The notes beneath the pieces were generated by a model, which had not been told where the DNA came from, searched no databases, and saw only the letters and a list, made by a program, of their open reading frames with translations. Positions 44,554 to 56,347 of a stretch of 64,000 nucleotides of DNA are shown in pieces. The translations under genes and the position numbers were made by a program. Source of the DNA: Hexactinellida sp. DTS-2022 (Eukaryota > Porifera > Hexactinellida); the NCBI GenBank assembly GCA_028753945.1, contig JAPNXP010000011.1:3038001-3102000 (forward strand), given 5' to 3'. Numbering within the stretch: position 1 is the stretch's first letter; every line of letters begins with the position of its first letter.

Positions 44554-45247
44554 CAGTGATGTGCTCCGTTACTAAATCTTCCGTTACTCCGTTTCCGTTA
44601 CTTTATATCTCCCGTTACCGTTACTCCGTTATCGTTACTTTATTTGTTCCGTTACCGTTACTCCGTTACTGTTACTTTTTTTTCACCCGTTACTTTTACT
44701 CCGTTACCGTTACTTTATTTGTTCCGTTACCGTTACTTTTGTTTAGTTTGTCCGTTTACCTTTATTCAGTACAGTTCACCTTAATGTAACGGTAACTGAT
44801 TTGAAATAAAGTCGTACAGTCGAAATCGGATTATTTTGTCCAATTCTTTTCATGGATAATTCGACAAATAATCCGATAAGACAAATAAACCCGGTGTGAT
44901 ATCCATGCAAAATGGTATATATATCATAATTTTCCTCGAAAATTAGGACAAAATAGTCCGATAAACAAAATAATCCGATGACAAAATAATCCGATTTCGA
45001 CTGTAATGGCAATGGAATAAGTTTTTAATATAGTATCGGATACTGTGTTACGGTAAAGTAATGGTAAGAGTTATAACTGATTAAAGATAACGCTAACTGG
45101 TCAAAAGTAACGGATGCCCGTTCTATCGTTACCGTTCCTCGGCGATGCCCGTTTCCGTTACTTTTTTCCGTTACCGTTACTTGTCGACACCCGTTACCGT
45201 TACTTTTTCCGTTACCGTTACCGTTACTCCGTCGGAGCACATCACTG
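44554..45247. mobile_element. hAT MITE rich in CCGTTAC motifs
   Basis: Ends CAGTGATGTGCTCCGTTAC and GTCGGAGCACATCACTG; exact 8-bp duplication ATCCGGGA (44546-44553, 45248-45255). Both arms are built of CCGTTACCGTTACTCCGTTA-like repeats (and their inverse), giving short spurious frames. A pogo-type MITE lies inside. Confidence 0.92.
44817..45003. mobile_element. Pogo-type MITE, 187 bp
   Basis: Ends CAGTCGAAATCGGATTATTT and, inverted, AAATAATCCGATTTCGACTG; TA on both sides (44815-44816, 45004-45005). Internal GGACAAAATAGTCCGATAA repeats the end motif. Non-coding. Confidence 0.9.
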
Positions 45248-45313
45248 ATCCGGGACGATATAGACAGGGAGCCCTAGTGGTCCCATCGCAGCTCTGTTTC
45301 AGGCACTCAAAAC

Positions 45314-47730
45314 CAGGGTTGGGTTTTGTCCAGTCCAAAACTGGTTTTGGACGGACAGTGGACAAAACCCGGTTTAAACTGGACAAAACCGGTTTAAACC
45401 GGACAAAACTGGACAAAACTATTTTCATTGTTAGTGTTAAGGCTCGAACCGCACCATAATATCTACTTATGCTATTATGGTAGAGTACAACGTTTTCGTC
45501 TGATCTCTCAATGAAAATGTATCACTTATAGGATACAAAGCAAGTATATATTCTTCACACTAATAACAGTGAAGTGATTTTGATATAGTATATCAGTTTA
45601 ACTTCTACACTTGATCTGCTGTTTCTTTTTGATTAATTAATAATCACCACACGGGTTCACACACACACACACATGTATTATAGGTATTCGTCTTTGTTAT
45701 TCGTCCTTGTGTTATTCATCTTAATTTACTATATACGATTATACGTATACTCATTAGTATATTTAACTAACAATATTTCGGAAAATAAGCTCAAAAATTC
45801 TCTAAATTCTATATTTACTATTACGTATTTAAATTTCACAGAATTTGTTTCAATGAGTCAAGGAGGAAGACCCAATGACTCAGTGTGGAAATTTTTCATA
45901 ACGATCGAAGAAGGAGGGAAACTAACAAAAGCCAAATGTATTAAATGCGATAGTTTTGTTAGTGCAAAACCTTGTAGGCTTAGAGCTCACCTTGCGAAAT
46001 GTAGTTCAAAGAATTCTGATGAAATTCTTTCTGTATCACAAATTACAGATGCAGTAATTACAAGTAAAGATTATTTTATTCCACCAGCAAAACGTCCATG
46101 CAATACGAATATTCAACCCAAAATGAATAGCTTCACTATTAAAACAAGTTCTCAAGAAAAAGTTGCACTTGATGATCAAATTGGTCGTTTGTTTTATGCT
46201 TGTAATTTACCTTTTAACCTTGCTGAACATGTAATATTCAAGCAGACTATCTCAATGCTTCGACCAGGTTATGTTCCTCCTTCTAGAAAAGATTTAGCCG
46301 GTCCACTTCTTGAAAAGATTTACGAAGAGGTAACGAAAACTGCAGCCTCACAATTAGAGGGGAAAAATGTTACTTTAGTCCAAGATGGATGGAGCGATAT
46401 ACATCATACTCCTGTTATTGCACACAGTGTGCACACAGGTGAAAAATCTTACTTTGTTAAATCTATAGACACTGGTTCAAATAAATAAACAGCTACATAT
46501 TGTGCCTCATTGGCAATTGAAGCATCGTTAGAAGCAACTCAAAAGTTTGGCTGCAAGGTTGTCGCAGTTGTAACTGATAATGAGAATAAAATGCAGTCCA
46601 TGCGGTCTAAGTTGAAATCAAGTGATAATTCCCTTACTGTTTATGGTTGTGCTTCTCATTTCTTAAACTTGCTTGGTAAGGACGTAACGCCTTCACAAGT
46701 ATTAGTCCGTGTGACAGAAATAAACAAATATTTTCGCAATCATCATGGACCAGGAGCCCTTCTGGCTAATCAGAAAGGATCAATTAAACCACAATTACCT
46801 GTTGTTACACGCTGGAACAGTCAGCTAGAGTGTATCCAAACGTATTTAACAAATAGACCTTTCCTACTAATTATTTTGGCACAGAATGAAGATGTAATCG
46901 AAACTCCTATTGCTAACCTCATTAACAATATAGGTCTCTATCGTGAAGCGAAATATCTTCATGATCAGCTTCAACCAATTGCACTATCTCTGGATAAATT
47001 GCAGGGTGACGAATCCAATATTGCAGATTCATGTGAAGAGTGGTTAAATTTACTAGAGTTAGTGCAACTTACCAATCATCACACCAAGATTCAACAACGT
47101 TTTCATCAAGCTATCACACCAATTCACTATCTAGCTAATATTCTACATCCAAAATACATGGGACAGAGATTGACATGTGAGCAACAACAAGAAGCTAGGA
47201 GCATACTTGTTGAACAAAATGCGTCTCTATTACCACAACTCTACCATTTCAAGCAAAGACTGCACCATTTCCGGCATCATTATTTACATGCACTCATAGT
47301 TTAAAGCCCACAACGTGGTGGAGAACAGTCCAGGCATCTAAAAATTTTGTCTCGGATGATCTCTGTAACTTGGCCATTAAATTACTTAGCTTACCATCAA
47401 GTTCGGCATCAATTGAAAGAATATTTTCAAATTTTGGAATCATCCAAACTAAAATAAGAAATAGACTCGGACTGGAGAAAACAGCAAAGCTTGTAGCTTG
47501 TTATAGAGCACTGAGGGGATGCCAAGAACTAGAGTGGTAGTTACAGATATATACTTAATATTTCATTAGTAATTTAGAGATTTTTGATTAAATAACATAT
47601 TTTTCGTTCACTAATTAGGTTTTGTCCAGTTTCGTCCAGTTTCGTCCACTCATGAGGTTTTGTCCAGGACGGTTTAAACCAGGTTTTAACCACTAGGTTT
47701 TAACCACCCGGACGAAACCTGCCAACCCTG
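45314..47730 (+). mobile_element. Autonomous-type hAT transposon, 2.4 kb, nearly intact
   Basis: Ends CAGGGTTGGGTTTTGTCCAG and CTGCCAACCCTG; exact 8-bp duplication CTCAAAAC (45306-45313, 47731-47738). Subterminal repeats of GGTTTAAAC and TTTTGTCCAG flank a single transposase gene on both sides, the usual binding-site layout. It is the best-preserved hAT here and so one of the younger insertions. Confidence 0.93.
45853..47540 (+). pseudogene. hAT transposase with BED finger; one stop and one frameshift
   Basis: The start at 45853 (MSQGGRPNDSVWKFF) opens the BED zinc finger: W-x-F-F, KCIKC and LRAHLAKC give C-x2-C and H-x4-C. An open frame upstream to 45673 is probably untranslated. Then FYACNLPFNLAEH, MLRPGYVPPSRKDL, VTLVQDGWSD (the first catalytic Asp region), VVTDNENKM, GCASHFLNLLGKD, VVTRWNSQLEC, and the dimerisation block SSSASIERIFSNFGIIQTKI near 47400-47460. 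A TAA at 46486-46488 interrupts the frame and a shift occurs near 47300. All hAT parts are otherwise present. Cut-and-paste transposase of BED-type hATs. Confidence 0.92.
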
Positions 47731-47738
47731 CTCAAAAC

Positions 47739-48059
47739 TACTTGGTAATTTTTGTTAGACTCAGAATTCTATGCACGCAAATTATCCATTATTCTATAAT
47801 TACTCTGGTAACTGGTTATGCTAAAATAATATACATAGTATTAATTTGATATTATAGTAACATAATTATTCAAAAGTTTCCTTCCACCGGCAAATGCAAC
47901 CTGTTATAAGGCCGTCAGGACCACTCCTAAGTCACTAGTTAGGTCGGTCAAACGATGGCCTGAACACTTCCGCCGGCCCTGCCTTATATGTTGTTCATTT
48001 AGTTTATATTGGCAGGCTAAAGCTAGAAGCTTTCGGAGAACTGATCGATATATTTGGAT
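47739..48059. other. Intergenic with solitary hAT-like end
   Basis: CTTCCGCCGGCCCTG at about 47974-47988 is the right end of the CAGGGCCGGCGGAAG MITE type (compare 56348-56514). The left end is not evident. No coding signal. Confidence 0.55.
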
Positions 48060-48617
48060 CAGGGAATGAAAGGTTCACGAACGAACTTATTGAACTTGAA
48101 CTGAACGAACTGAACGCAGGGCTTTTAAGGAATTCACGGTGAACGAACGCCAACGGTTTCCGGACGGCAATTGAACGAACTGAACGAACTGGATTGAACG
48201 GATTGAACGAACTGAACTGAACGTATTAAACTGAATAAAGATAAATTATAAATATTGATTTATTATATATAATAGGTGACTGCAAAAAAAGTGGTAATTC
48301 CGGACATCCCTAGTGGACTCATGTCTCTTAGCTTTAATTCTAGCTTCTTAACCTGAATTTCAATAACAGTATGGAGGATAGAACTGTCTATCATAAACGG
48401 AATAGTTCGACCCACTCACTGTACACTGAACGAACTGAACTAAACGAATTGAACGGATTGAACGAACTGAGCGAACTGAATGAACATAATTGAACGGATT
48501 GAACGAACGCTAGAGGAGCTGAAGTTAGGAGGTGAACTTGAACGAACTGAACGTGCGTCAATTTGAGATGAACTGAATTACGTCAATTCTGTCCGTTCGT
48601 GAACCTTTCATTCCCTG
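48060..48617. mobile_element. hAT MITE rich in GAACGAACT motifs (second copy)
   Basis: Ends CAGGGAATGAAAGGTTCACG and CGTGAACCTTTCATTCCCTG, as at 26631-26879. The flanks ATTTGGAT and ATTGGGAT agree at 7 of 8. Tandem GAACGAACTGAACG occupies both arms; about 150 bp in the centre (48250-48420) is unrelated and may be another insertion. Confidence 0.88.
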
Positions 48618-50149
48618 ATTGGGATTTACCCGAGTTCGCAAACGAGTTCATTTTAGGAACATGTGCCATTTCGAATAACATCGCATCAGGGCCGGCGGAA
48701 GCAATTCTAAATTGGCACGGGCGTCGCACGGCTCTAAAAACTCTCCGGTCAAACAGTTAAAGTGGTCCGGCCAAAACCGGACCCTCCTATATAATATAGT
48801 AGAATAAATGAAAAGTGGTCCGGACCTGCCGGACCGCGTGCTACGCCTATGATTGGTCAGGCCTTCACAGTGGCTTCATCACGAGGAATAAGCTGATTTA
48901 ATCTACACCCTATTACTTTAATAGTGCAACCAATCTGAAGAGTGATATTGAAATCTATAAAACTATAATCAAATGCCTTTGGCTTCATTGGCTTTGATGT
49001 AGATGCTTGGCAATTACCAATTGATTGATATAATGGGCATTTCTTATTCTTAAACAGGCTACTGATTTAGTCCATATTTAAAGTTCTACACCCCTTTCTA
49101 TTTTTAATTATACAATAAGTTACAGCTATTTTTGTATCATCCAAACCTCATATATTAATATACCTACACAAAAATGATATTATGTTTGGAACATCTAGCT
49201 AATATTTAGATCATAAACTCTCACTTTACAATATTTATAATTTGGTTTATCACAGTATTCAGACCATAGGCGTAGGCTCCGGTAGGGCTATGTCCCTACC
49301 AATAATATTCTTTTCTCCATAGAAGCTAACACAATTATGCCAAGATAGCCCTACTAATCCTAACATCCAGCCTTTAAGGGCCCTACCAATCTCCAAAACG
49401 AGTCCACGCCACTGCAGACTGCAAAGAATAATAATGTCGCGTCGTGACGTGTTTTTTAATGGATTTTTATTAAAGCCTATATTTTACAAAATATAAAACA
49501 TTCATATCTCCCCGCCCAAAACCGCCAAAGTCACTTATTGTTTGTTTATCCAAAAAGTTTTAGAGTATATTTATTCTAAAATATTCTCAAATGTTTTTAT
49601 GATATATTTTTGTTATTAAATAAACTATCGCGAAGTATACTAGTTCCTAAACTCAAATTTTCAATCAGAACTTGAAGAATTTATTACAATCTACCAGTTG
49701 CTTCGTCTAGCAGAGGTGGAGCCAGGATTTTTCGGCAGGGGGGGCAGAAGGGTTTCAAGGGGGAACCTCTGAGGATTTTATGCTCACAGGGGGCAGCCTC
49801 AAATTATGGGAGGCTGAAGCCCCCCCCCCCTGGTTCCGCCTCCGGTCTGTACGCCACAGATTTTCTCCACTTAGGCCCGAGGGAATTCATATCGAAAGTG
49901 AAGCGATCTTCAACCTAAGAACTTTTAAGAATTCTTGTACATGCAATAATAAAATTGCCCGGACGGTCGATATAAGTTAAGAAAGGCGGGGATGATACAC
50001 AAGTAATTTATTTTATGTGGCCTAACTTAATATCTAGTGTACTTTCTTAATACTTTTTTGCCTCGATATTCACTATTCTTATTTTCCATTTCTTAAATTT
50101 AGATTTCACCAGTATATGGCGATCTTCAATTGAATACCTATTTTTTCAG
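48618..50149. other. Intergenic, MITE remnants, candidate splice acceptor at its end
   Basis: 48687: CAGGGCCGGCGGAAGC, a solitary hAT-type end. 49268-49418: CATAGGCGTAGGCTCC to GAGTCCACGCCACTG, imperfect inverted ends. 49713-49848: CAGAGGTGGAGCCAGG to CCTGGTTCCGCCTC with G/C runs, a likely MITE without a clean duplication. The stretch ends with CCTATTTTTTCAG (50137-50149), a fair splice acceptor directly ahead of the open frame at 50178. Confidence 0.55.
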
Positions 50150-50177
50150 CTATTCACTTGCACATTTTATCTAATTC

Positions 50178-51251
50178 ATGGATGAATGTTTAACTTATTG
50201 GTACCAATGGAAAAAGAAATTCAATTTTGATCAAATTGATTCTCTTTCAGAAATTGGAAATTGTTATTTTGTCATCTCACCTCATACTGCAGAACTTGAA
50301 CTTATAGTTTCTACATTATGTTTTGCATATTTGCAGGTAGTTGACACTGATTCAGGTGGTATAAATCGTCCTAATTTTATCCCAATTTTTAGTTTTCCTC
50401 CTGCTGCACTTTTCAGTAATTATATAACCGCGAATATTTTACAACTGATTTTGATTGATCCAAGGAATTTTATATTTATAGAATCGCTTCCTTTTGAGTT
50501 TAATGAAGACATACACACTGATCCTCGGGAAATCAAAATTTATAAATTGATATTTATCGAAAATTCGTTGAGATTAGTACACCTACAAGCTGATTTAAAT
50601 TTAACACTCAAATCTAATGAATATTCTACCTATTTCATGTACCTTTGTAAAGTGATATATGAAAAACCTTCATTTCAAGACAAAATTGTGTGTAAATTAA
50701 TTATTGCTACACTTTCTCAACTTATTCCAGCAAATGAAGAAACTCTTTATAAAAATACATTGACAGAATTTCTATCACTTTTGCCAGATTTCAATCTTGA
50801 TCATTTTTTATTCCAAGTTAATGATGTTGCTACCGAAACGATCATTTCATACAAAATGATAAAGATTGTCTGTGAAACTATTAAATTGTGTATTTCCTAC
50901 ATCAGCTCGCAAACTGTGAATACTTTTTTATCTAGACCAGATGCTATTAGTTCAATCTTAGAATTATTGACACTCGAATTTGCAGAAATCTATTTGGGAT
51001 TTACCTCGATCGTGCAGAATAGTAAAGTAATCCGTCAAATATTTTTGGTTTCAAAAGTTTTTCTTGATTTAAAAGATTTTTTAATATGGCATGGTCTTAT
51101 TGAAAACATCCTAAAATTTTCTGAATTAGGATTGGAAACTTTTGCTATTAACCACAGTGAAATTGTTAATTTTGATAAAGTGACCATCCAGGTACAATCG
51201 ATAAGTGCAGCAACTGTATATATTCTCAATCTAAATTTATGCCAGTGTTAA
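50178..51251 (+). CDS. Unrecognised 357-residue protein, probable host exon
   Basis: The frame starts at ATG 50178, 28 bp after a possible acceptor (50149); an in-frame TAA at 50171-50173 supports this start. It is intact to TAA at 51249-51251. No signal peptide, zinc motif or transposase motif is visible. Composition is rich in Leu, Ile, Phe and Asn. It seems to be mostly alpha-helical, with stretches such as IVCKLIIATLSQLIPANEET and IIKIVCET-like segments (around residues 165-260) that would fit ARM/HEAT-like helical pairs; this is inference only. I cannot name a family. The stop is followed after 9 bp by a MULE insertion, so the 3' end of the transcript is interrupted or carries the MULE. 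It may be one exon of a larger gene. Confidence 0.6.
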   Translation: MDECLTYWYQWKKKFNFDQIDSLSEIGNCYFVISPHTAELELIVSTLCFAYLQVVDTDSGGINRPNFIPIFSFPPAALFSNYITANILQLILIDPRNFIFIESLPFEFNEDIHTDPREIKIYKLIFIENSLRLVHLQADLNLTLKSNEYSTYFMYLCKVIYEKPSFQDKIVCKLIIATLSQLIPANEETLYKNTLTEFLSLLPDFNLDHFLFQVNDVATETIISYKMIKIVCETIKLCISYISSQTVNTFLSRPDAISSILELLTLEFAEIYLGFTSIVQNSKVIRQIFLVSKVFLDLKDFLIWHGLIENILKFSELGLETFAINHSEIVNFDKVTIQVQSISAATVYILNLNLCQC

Positions 51252-51269
51252 TCACAATACGTTTATTAT

Positions 51270-53223
51270 GGGCACGCTGCATTAGTTCGAATTTATATGT
51301 TGGAATTAGTTCGAATTTCTGATGTTGGCATTAGTTCGAATTAATTCTTATCTCGGCATTAGTTCGAATGTTAGATATACGCATTAGTTCGAAAGTTAGA
51401 TACGCATTAGTTCTAATGAATTTTGATGTTGGCATTAGTTCGAATTAATTTGATGTTACATGGAATCCCTCAAAGGGACATTGATTCGAATACATAGTAT
51501 ATTTGAAAGTATTCCATATAATTAATCAATTAAATGTGGTTTTACGTTTACAAATTGTCACTTGCATTAATATAGTATTATATACAATTTCGCAATGTGT
51601 TAATGAATAATGATATTCCTTCCTCTATAAAATCTGTTTTCATTTCAGTTACTTATATATATTAATCTATTTAATTAATTTAATCGTATGGAGTATACCC
51701 TGGATCAATATCGGCGCAAAGGTGGAAAAGTTTACTAGCTCGGATGGATATAAATACTTTTGTCATAAATCAAAAAATGATATACATTACCTAAAATGTA
51801 CTTTTTTCAAGAATGGATGTAGAGGGAGTGCAAAATTAAATATAGAAGTTAATCTAGTTTACCCCAAATCACTGCATAACCACAATGTTGAAGAATATAA
51901 TGCTGAAATTCATGAAATTAAGACAAAAATAAAGAGAAAAGCTATGACTTCTAGAGACAATCTCAGAGAAATTTTCAATGAAATTACAAGGTCAAATCCT
52001 GCAGGTTCATTGGTCACATTCAGAGAATGCGAATCTTCTATGTTTCGGGCAAGGAAATCATTGCAGCCTAAAATCCCTCAATCTGCCATTGAATTCTGTA
52101 AGCAGCTCCCATCGACAAATTTTGCATTACACCTAAAGGCTACCGTTGTACTCGAAGATCGAATTGCTGTTATCTTTTTCTCTGATAGGATATACGAAAT
52201 ACTTGCAGATGGTAACAAAATAGATTTCGATGGTACATTTTACGCCGTCCCTAAACAATTTTATCAATTATGGACGCTTTTTATTACGATTGGAAGACAT
52301 ATATTCCTTTGATCCATTGCCTACTTACTAATAAATTCTGCATGAGCTGATTGCTGATTATGATAATGAATTATCTCGTTTGGAACAGGGAAGGAAATAA
52401 CCAGATGTAGAAAGAAGAAAAACAGAATAAATGATGAATTACGAACAGTATGCAAGGAGAGGCTTATTAGTGGTATTTACACTCCCTTGAAATACCTAGA
52501 ATGTTTGAGTCAATCATCAGCGAATTGTATTTCTTTAAATAAGTCTACTGATTTCTTGTCAGATTCAGATGTAAATGATGAGCCAGATACATCTAGTAAA
52601 AATTTATGTGTTGTTTGCCTTCAAGAACGGTTGGATACATGGATATTCATGCCATGTAGGCATGCGAATTGCTGTGCACAATGTAGTGCAACTATTGACC
52701 AGTTGGGTCAGAATTGTCCTACTTGCAGAAGCCCCATTGAAGAGAAGTTTCATATATTTATTAATTTATTTTTATTGGTCTATTTCTTGTTTGTTTTATT
52801 TAGCACACTAAGCAATATATTATATACTACTACTCTTCATTTTTCCATTTCATTTTCTCTATTAAAATTCTAAACAAATATAAACATGTTATTTTATTCA
52901 TTTTATTAATATACGTTAAGATATAATTCGGAGTAATATCAGTCTAACTTTCGAACTAACGCCAACATCAGAATTAATTCGAACTATTGCATATCTAACT
53001 TTCGAACTAATGCCAACATCGGAATTAATTCGAACTATTGCATATCTAACTTTCGAACTAATGCCAACATCGGAATTTATTCGAACTATTGCATATCTAA
53101 CTTTCGAACTAATGCCAACATCGGAATTTATTCGAACTATTGCTTATCTAGCTTTCGAACTAATGCCAAGATCGGAAATTCGAAGTAAAGCCAACATAAA
53201 ATTCGAACTAATGTAGGCGCCCC
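51270..53223 (+). mobile_element. MULE copy 3, internally deleted, with exact 9-bp duplication
   Basis: Starts GGGCACGCTGCATTAGTTCG and ends, inverted, GGGGCGCCTACATTAGTTCG. Exact 9-bp duplication GTTTATTAT (51261-51269, 53224-53232), the MULE size. Tandem subterminal repeats: GGCATTAGTTCGAATT units at 51280-51450, and at 52945-53210 a ~60-bp unit with TTTCGAACTAATGCCAACAT. Same transposase architecture as the 30-42 kb copies but clearly diverged. Confidence 0.93.
51688..52770 (+). pseudogene. MULE transposase, FLYWCH-like and RING parts, middle lost
   Basis: ATG at 51688 (MEYTLDQYRR) aligns with the start of copy 2. After a shift of frame near 51735 comes a complete CCHH FLYWCH-like finger (KCTFFKNGCRGSAKLN...LHNHN), then SSMFRARKSLQPKIPQSAIE and the first catalytic block IDFDGTFYAVPKQF to 52312. 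The region with the second Asp, the C-x-FHY motif and the Glu is missing. A frame at 52487-52873 resumes with the linker and the RING: CVVC, MPCRHANCCAQC, CPTC (52602-52735). Beyond the RING a hydrophobic tail is likely non-native read-through. Confidence 0.85.
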
Positions 53224-53232
53224 GTTTATTAT

Positions 53233-54800
53233 CAATGCTGTTTTTGTTATGATACTATTGCATTATATGTGTAGTATATTCGTGTTAACCAAAATTATTT
53301 TCATTTTAAAGGCAACGAATGGTACTGAAAAGAACTCAAAATTTGTTCGTCATATCTGGAGTTTCGTACTTACTAAAGTCCACTGTATAAAAACTATAAT
53401 TTGGTAACTACACCGCCCATTATATGCACAAAGTCAGGTATATAAAATATGTATATATAGCATCGGATTTGTTTAAATTTAAGTCCATGTTCTCGACTAG
53501 TCCACATTGTGCCTTTTGTCAACTGGTGGACTACTAGAGAGGTATTAAGTAAAGAAAAAGTATGAATAATTAACCTTAATACATAATCTTTTCAACGATA
53601 CAAAGCTGATATCACTATCATTTTGATAATAGGTGAACTTGCTAGTATTAGTGGAACAGAATTAACATTAATTACTCGTTTGGTGAGTGAAAATTACTTT
53701 ATATTAGAGCAATATTGATGCGTGAGCAATTGTTATTACCACTGTAACCGAAATTAAACCGATTATGAAAATTAGGATGTTTATAAAGCTAATATTGAGT
53801 TAATTAACCCAAAATTTGTTCAGAATATCCAAATTTGGACTTCAAAAAATTATTTTGAACAAATGAACTAAAATTTAAGTTAATTTAGATAATTTCTACT
53901 TTTTAGTTTCTATTGGAATGAATCTGTCCATGAAAAATACTCATTTAATCGGTTAACCCCATTAAGCAGAGTCGACTGTATTTTGATTGCAATAAGTATC
54001 ATTAATGCTACCTACCTACCTACCTACCTACCTATGAATGTGAGAAATACTCGCTAATCCAACCCTAGCTAAGTAGAACTGGGTTAATAATGGACATCAT
54101 AAATTTAACTACTAAATTGTGATAAATCGTCAACCCTTAGTTTGGGTTATTTAGGATTACAAATTTACTAGATTCGGATTAGCAAGGCTGTCTGTAGTCA
54201 ACTTACCACAATGCTGACAATATGTGAATGAAGTATTGATATAAAATACCCGCTCGGCAGCTGAAACAAAATTACTGATAACTGTGGCTTAATGATTAAT
54301 AATGAGTTAATTTTTATAAATTTGACAATATTTCTTAAGATTAATTAGCGGGTAACTTTGGTATGTTACGATTTTAGGATGATAATTTATGGAATTAAGC
54401 TTTGGAATTTAGAATCGAGACTGTCATCGTAGCTCCTATTCTCGAATAGCAACTCTATAATATACATTGACTCAAGGATCTATTGATACCTTATAATACA
54501 GTTAATAAATATATGGGTTGAATTCCACCAGTATGACCTTCGGAAATGTTGAGTATGCTCAGCCAAAATTGTGCTTAGCTTACGACGATATTGACCCTGA
54601 GATTCAATTGCTATTAGTGGTATATGATATAATTTGAATCATTAAATAATAGAACATGGATACCACTTGAATCAAAACTATAATTGTTTACACAATTGTA
54701 CTTCCAATTCCCTGGAGGATTTACACAGCAAAACTACTAAGAGTCTACTGCGAGCCACTCGTGTTACCAGGCCCTTTCCCCTTTCGAGTGACACCTATGG
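53233..54800. other. Intergenic; CCTA microsatellite; MITE traces
   Basis: 54010-54034: about six CCTA units. 53951-53981: CATTAAGCAGAGTCGACTGT, a solitary right end of the pogo-type family. 54043-54198: ACTCGCTAATCCAACC at the left and GGATTAGCAAGGCTGTCTGT at the right resemble the ends of the THAP element at 3051-6997 and may be a non-autonomous relative. No coding signal. Confidence 0.55.
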
Positions 54801-55180
54801 ATATGGAATTTGTTGCTTATTGTGCTTCTGTTAGTAGATAGCAACTCCTTAGAGAGTTCTGTTGATTGTGTATTCGTTGACTCGATACCCCGTAGATAGA
54901 ACTCATTAGAGAGTGCTGTTGATTGTGTATTCGTTGATTCGATATCCCGTAGATAGGAACTTAGTAGAGAGTGCTGTTGATTGTGTATTAGTTGATTCGA
55001 TACCCCGTAGATAGGAACTCCTCAGAGAGTGCTGTTGATTGTGTATTCGTTGATTCGATACCCCGTAGATAGGAACTTAGTAGAGAGTGCTGTTGATTGT
55101 ATATTTGTTGACTCGATACCCCGTAGATAGGAACCTATTAGAAAGTGCGATTGATTGTGTATTTGCTGATATGATACGTA
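54800..55180. repeat. 58-bp minisatellite, about six units
   Basis: GTTGATTGTGTATTCGTTGA recurs at 54861, 54918, 54976, 55034 and 55092 (57-58 bp). The unit also contains CGATACCCCGTAGATAGGAA and AGAGAGTGCT. Units are highly similar, so expansion is recent. No spacer diversity, hence not a CRISPR-like array. Confidence 0.93.
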
Positions 55181-55636
55181 GTAGGTTAGTTCTTTATGAG
55201 ATTTTGACTTGAATAAAGATGGAAAGTTGGTTAGTAATACTATATGTAAACAAATTATGTACCTGTTGAAACCTTATATGCTTATAACTTATAATTATGC
55301 AAATTACACTACTGATTTAATTTTTATATATTAATGTTATAATTATCTAAAAGCGTGACCTTCGTTATATAAGGCCTTACTACTGAGTAGGTTTTGCTTG
55401 ACCATGGATTACTTAAAGGCCATTGATTATTAGCTGACATATCTTTATCTCAATAGCTAGAAATGACAAACCTGAGAAATGCATTATAATGGTATAGGAA
55501 GTTAGGAACATGATATCAAGGCATACATAACACCCTTTAGAATTGTGATATATCTCCATTTGATTGCGTAATCGCTATTTTCGTGGGAATTATCGTGTTT
55601 TATAGCCTGCTTTAACATAGTTAAACGCGTTATAAA
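55181..55636. other. Intergenic, nothing recognised
   Basis: AT-rich unique sequence; no open frame of note, no inverted ends seen. Confidence 0.6.
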
Positions 55637-55999
55637 CAGTGGCGTCGAACTATTACATTTTTCGAAAAATCATGCCGGGGGCGAGTTAGGCATTTTTAAA
55701 AATTTCACCTAGTAGAAAACGTGTTTTTCAGAAAAGTTGTTTACGAAATAGGTTCGTTTCGAACTAATCGTATGAATACTTTTCCAGCGATGTTCTCAGT
55801 GGGTCCAAACATTCAGGAAATTTGCTCAAAAGAGTTCAGAATTAATAGAAAATAGTAATCCATTATGGATACATCCAAATTATCACGAAACACACCAAAA
55901 ATCACCGGATTTCGGCAGATTCATGCCGGGGCGGAACAGTGGCCGCCCCGGCATGATTTTATCATGAAGGGGCACGCCCCGGCATGGTCGACGCCTATG
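55637..55999. mobile_element. hAT MITE, 363 bp
   Basis: CAGTGGCGTCGA and TCGACGCCTATG are imperfect inverted ends; exact 8-bp duplication GTTATAAA (55629-55636, 56000-56007). GCCCCGGCATG palindromes lie near the right end. Non-coding. Confidence 0.85.
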
Positions 56000-56109
56000 G
56001 TTATAAATGTTCAAAATTGGAACATGAGGATGTCCATGACTAGTTGAATGAAATATATCGAAATTATAAATGGAATGTTGACACATTCCTCGGTTTCCAG
56101 GGAAATGCA

Positions 56110-56222
56110 TATTTCTTAAAATGAGCCATAACTTATTAATGAATAGGAAGTTACCAATTGCGGCTAGCATAGTTTACATATAATAGATAGTTTTTGAGTT
56201 ATGGCTCATTTTAAGAAATATT
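56110..56222. repeat. Short inverted repeat
   Basis: ATTTCTTAAAATGAGCCATA near the left and TATGGCTCATTTTAAGAAAT near the right form arms of about 24 bp around about 60 bp. No duplication found; could be a small MITE. Confidence 0.6.
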
Positions 56223-56347
56223 TACAATGACGTTTTGTAAATTACCTTGAGCACCTTGTCCAAGATATCCATCATCCTAAATGTCTTCTGCTGGTTAATA
56301 GCTTGAGAATGTTGCTGCTTGTCCTTTTTTGACTCGATACCCAGTAT

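Noticed and set aside
44556-45240. Short frames in the CCGTTAC-rich region
   Set aside because: They are simple translations of the MITE arm repeats on both strands.
54800-55180. CRISPR-like array
   Set aside because: Repeats are contiguous without unique spacers, and the window is eukaryotic in character.
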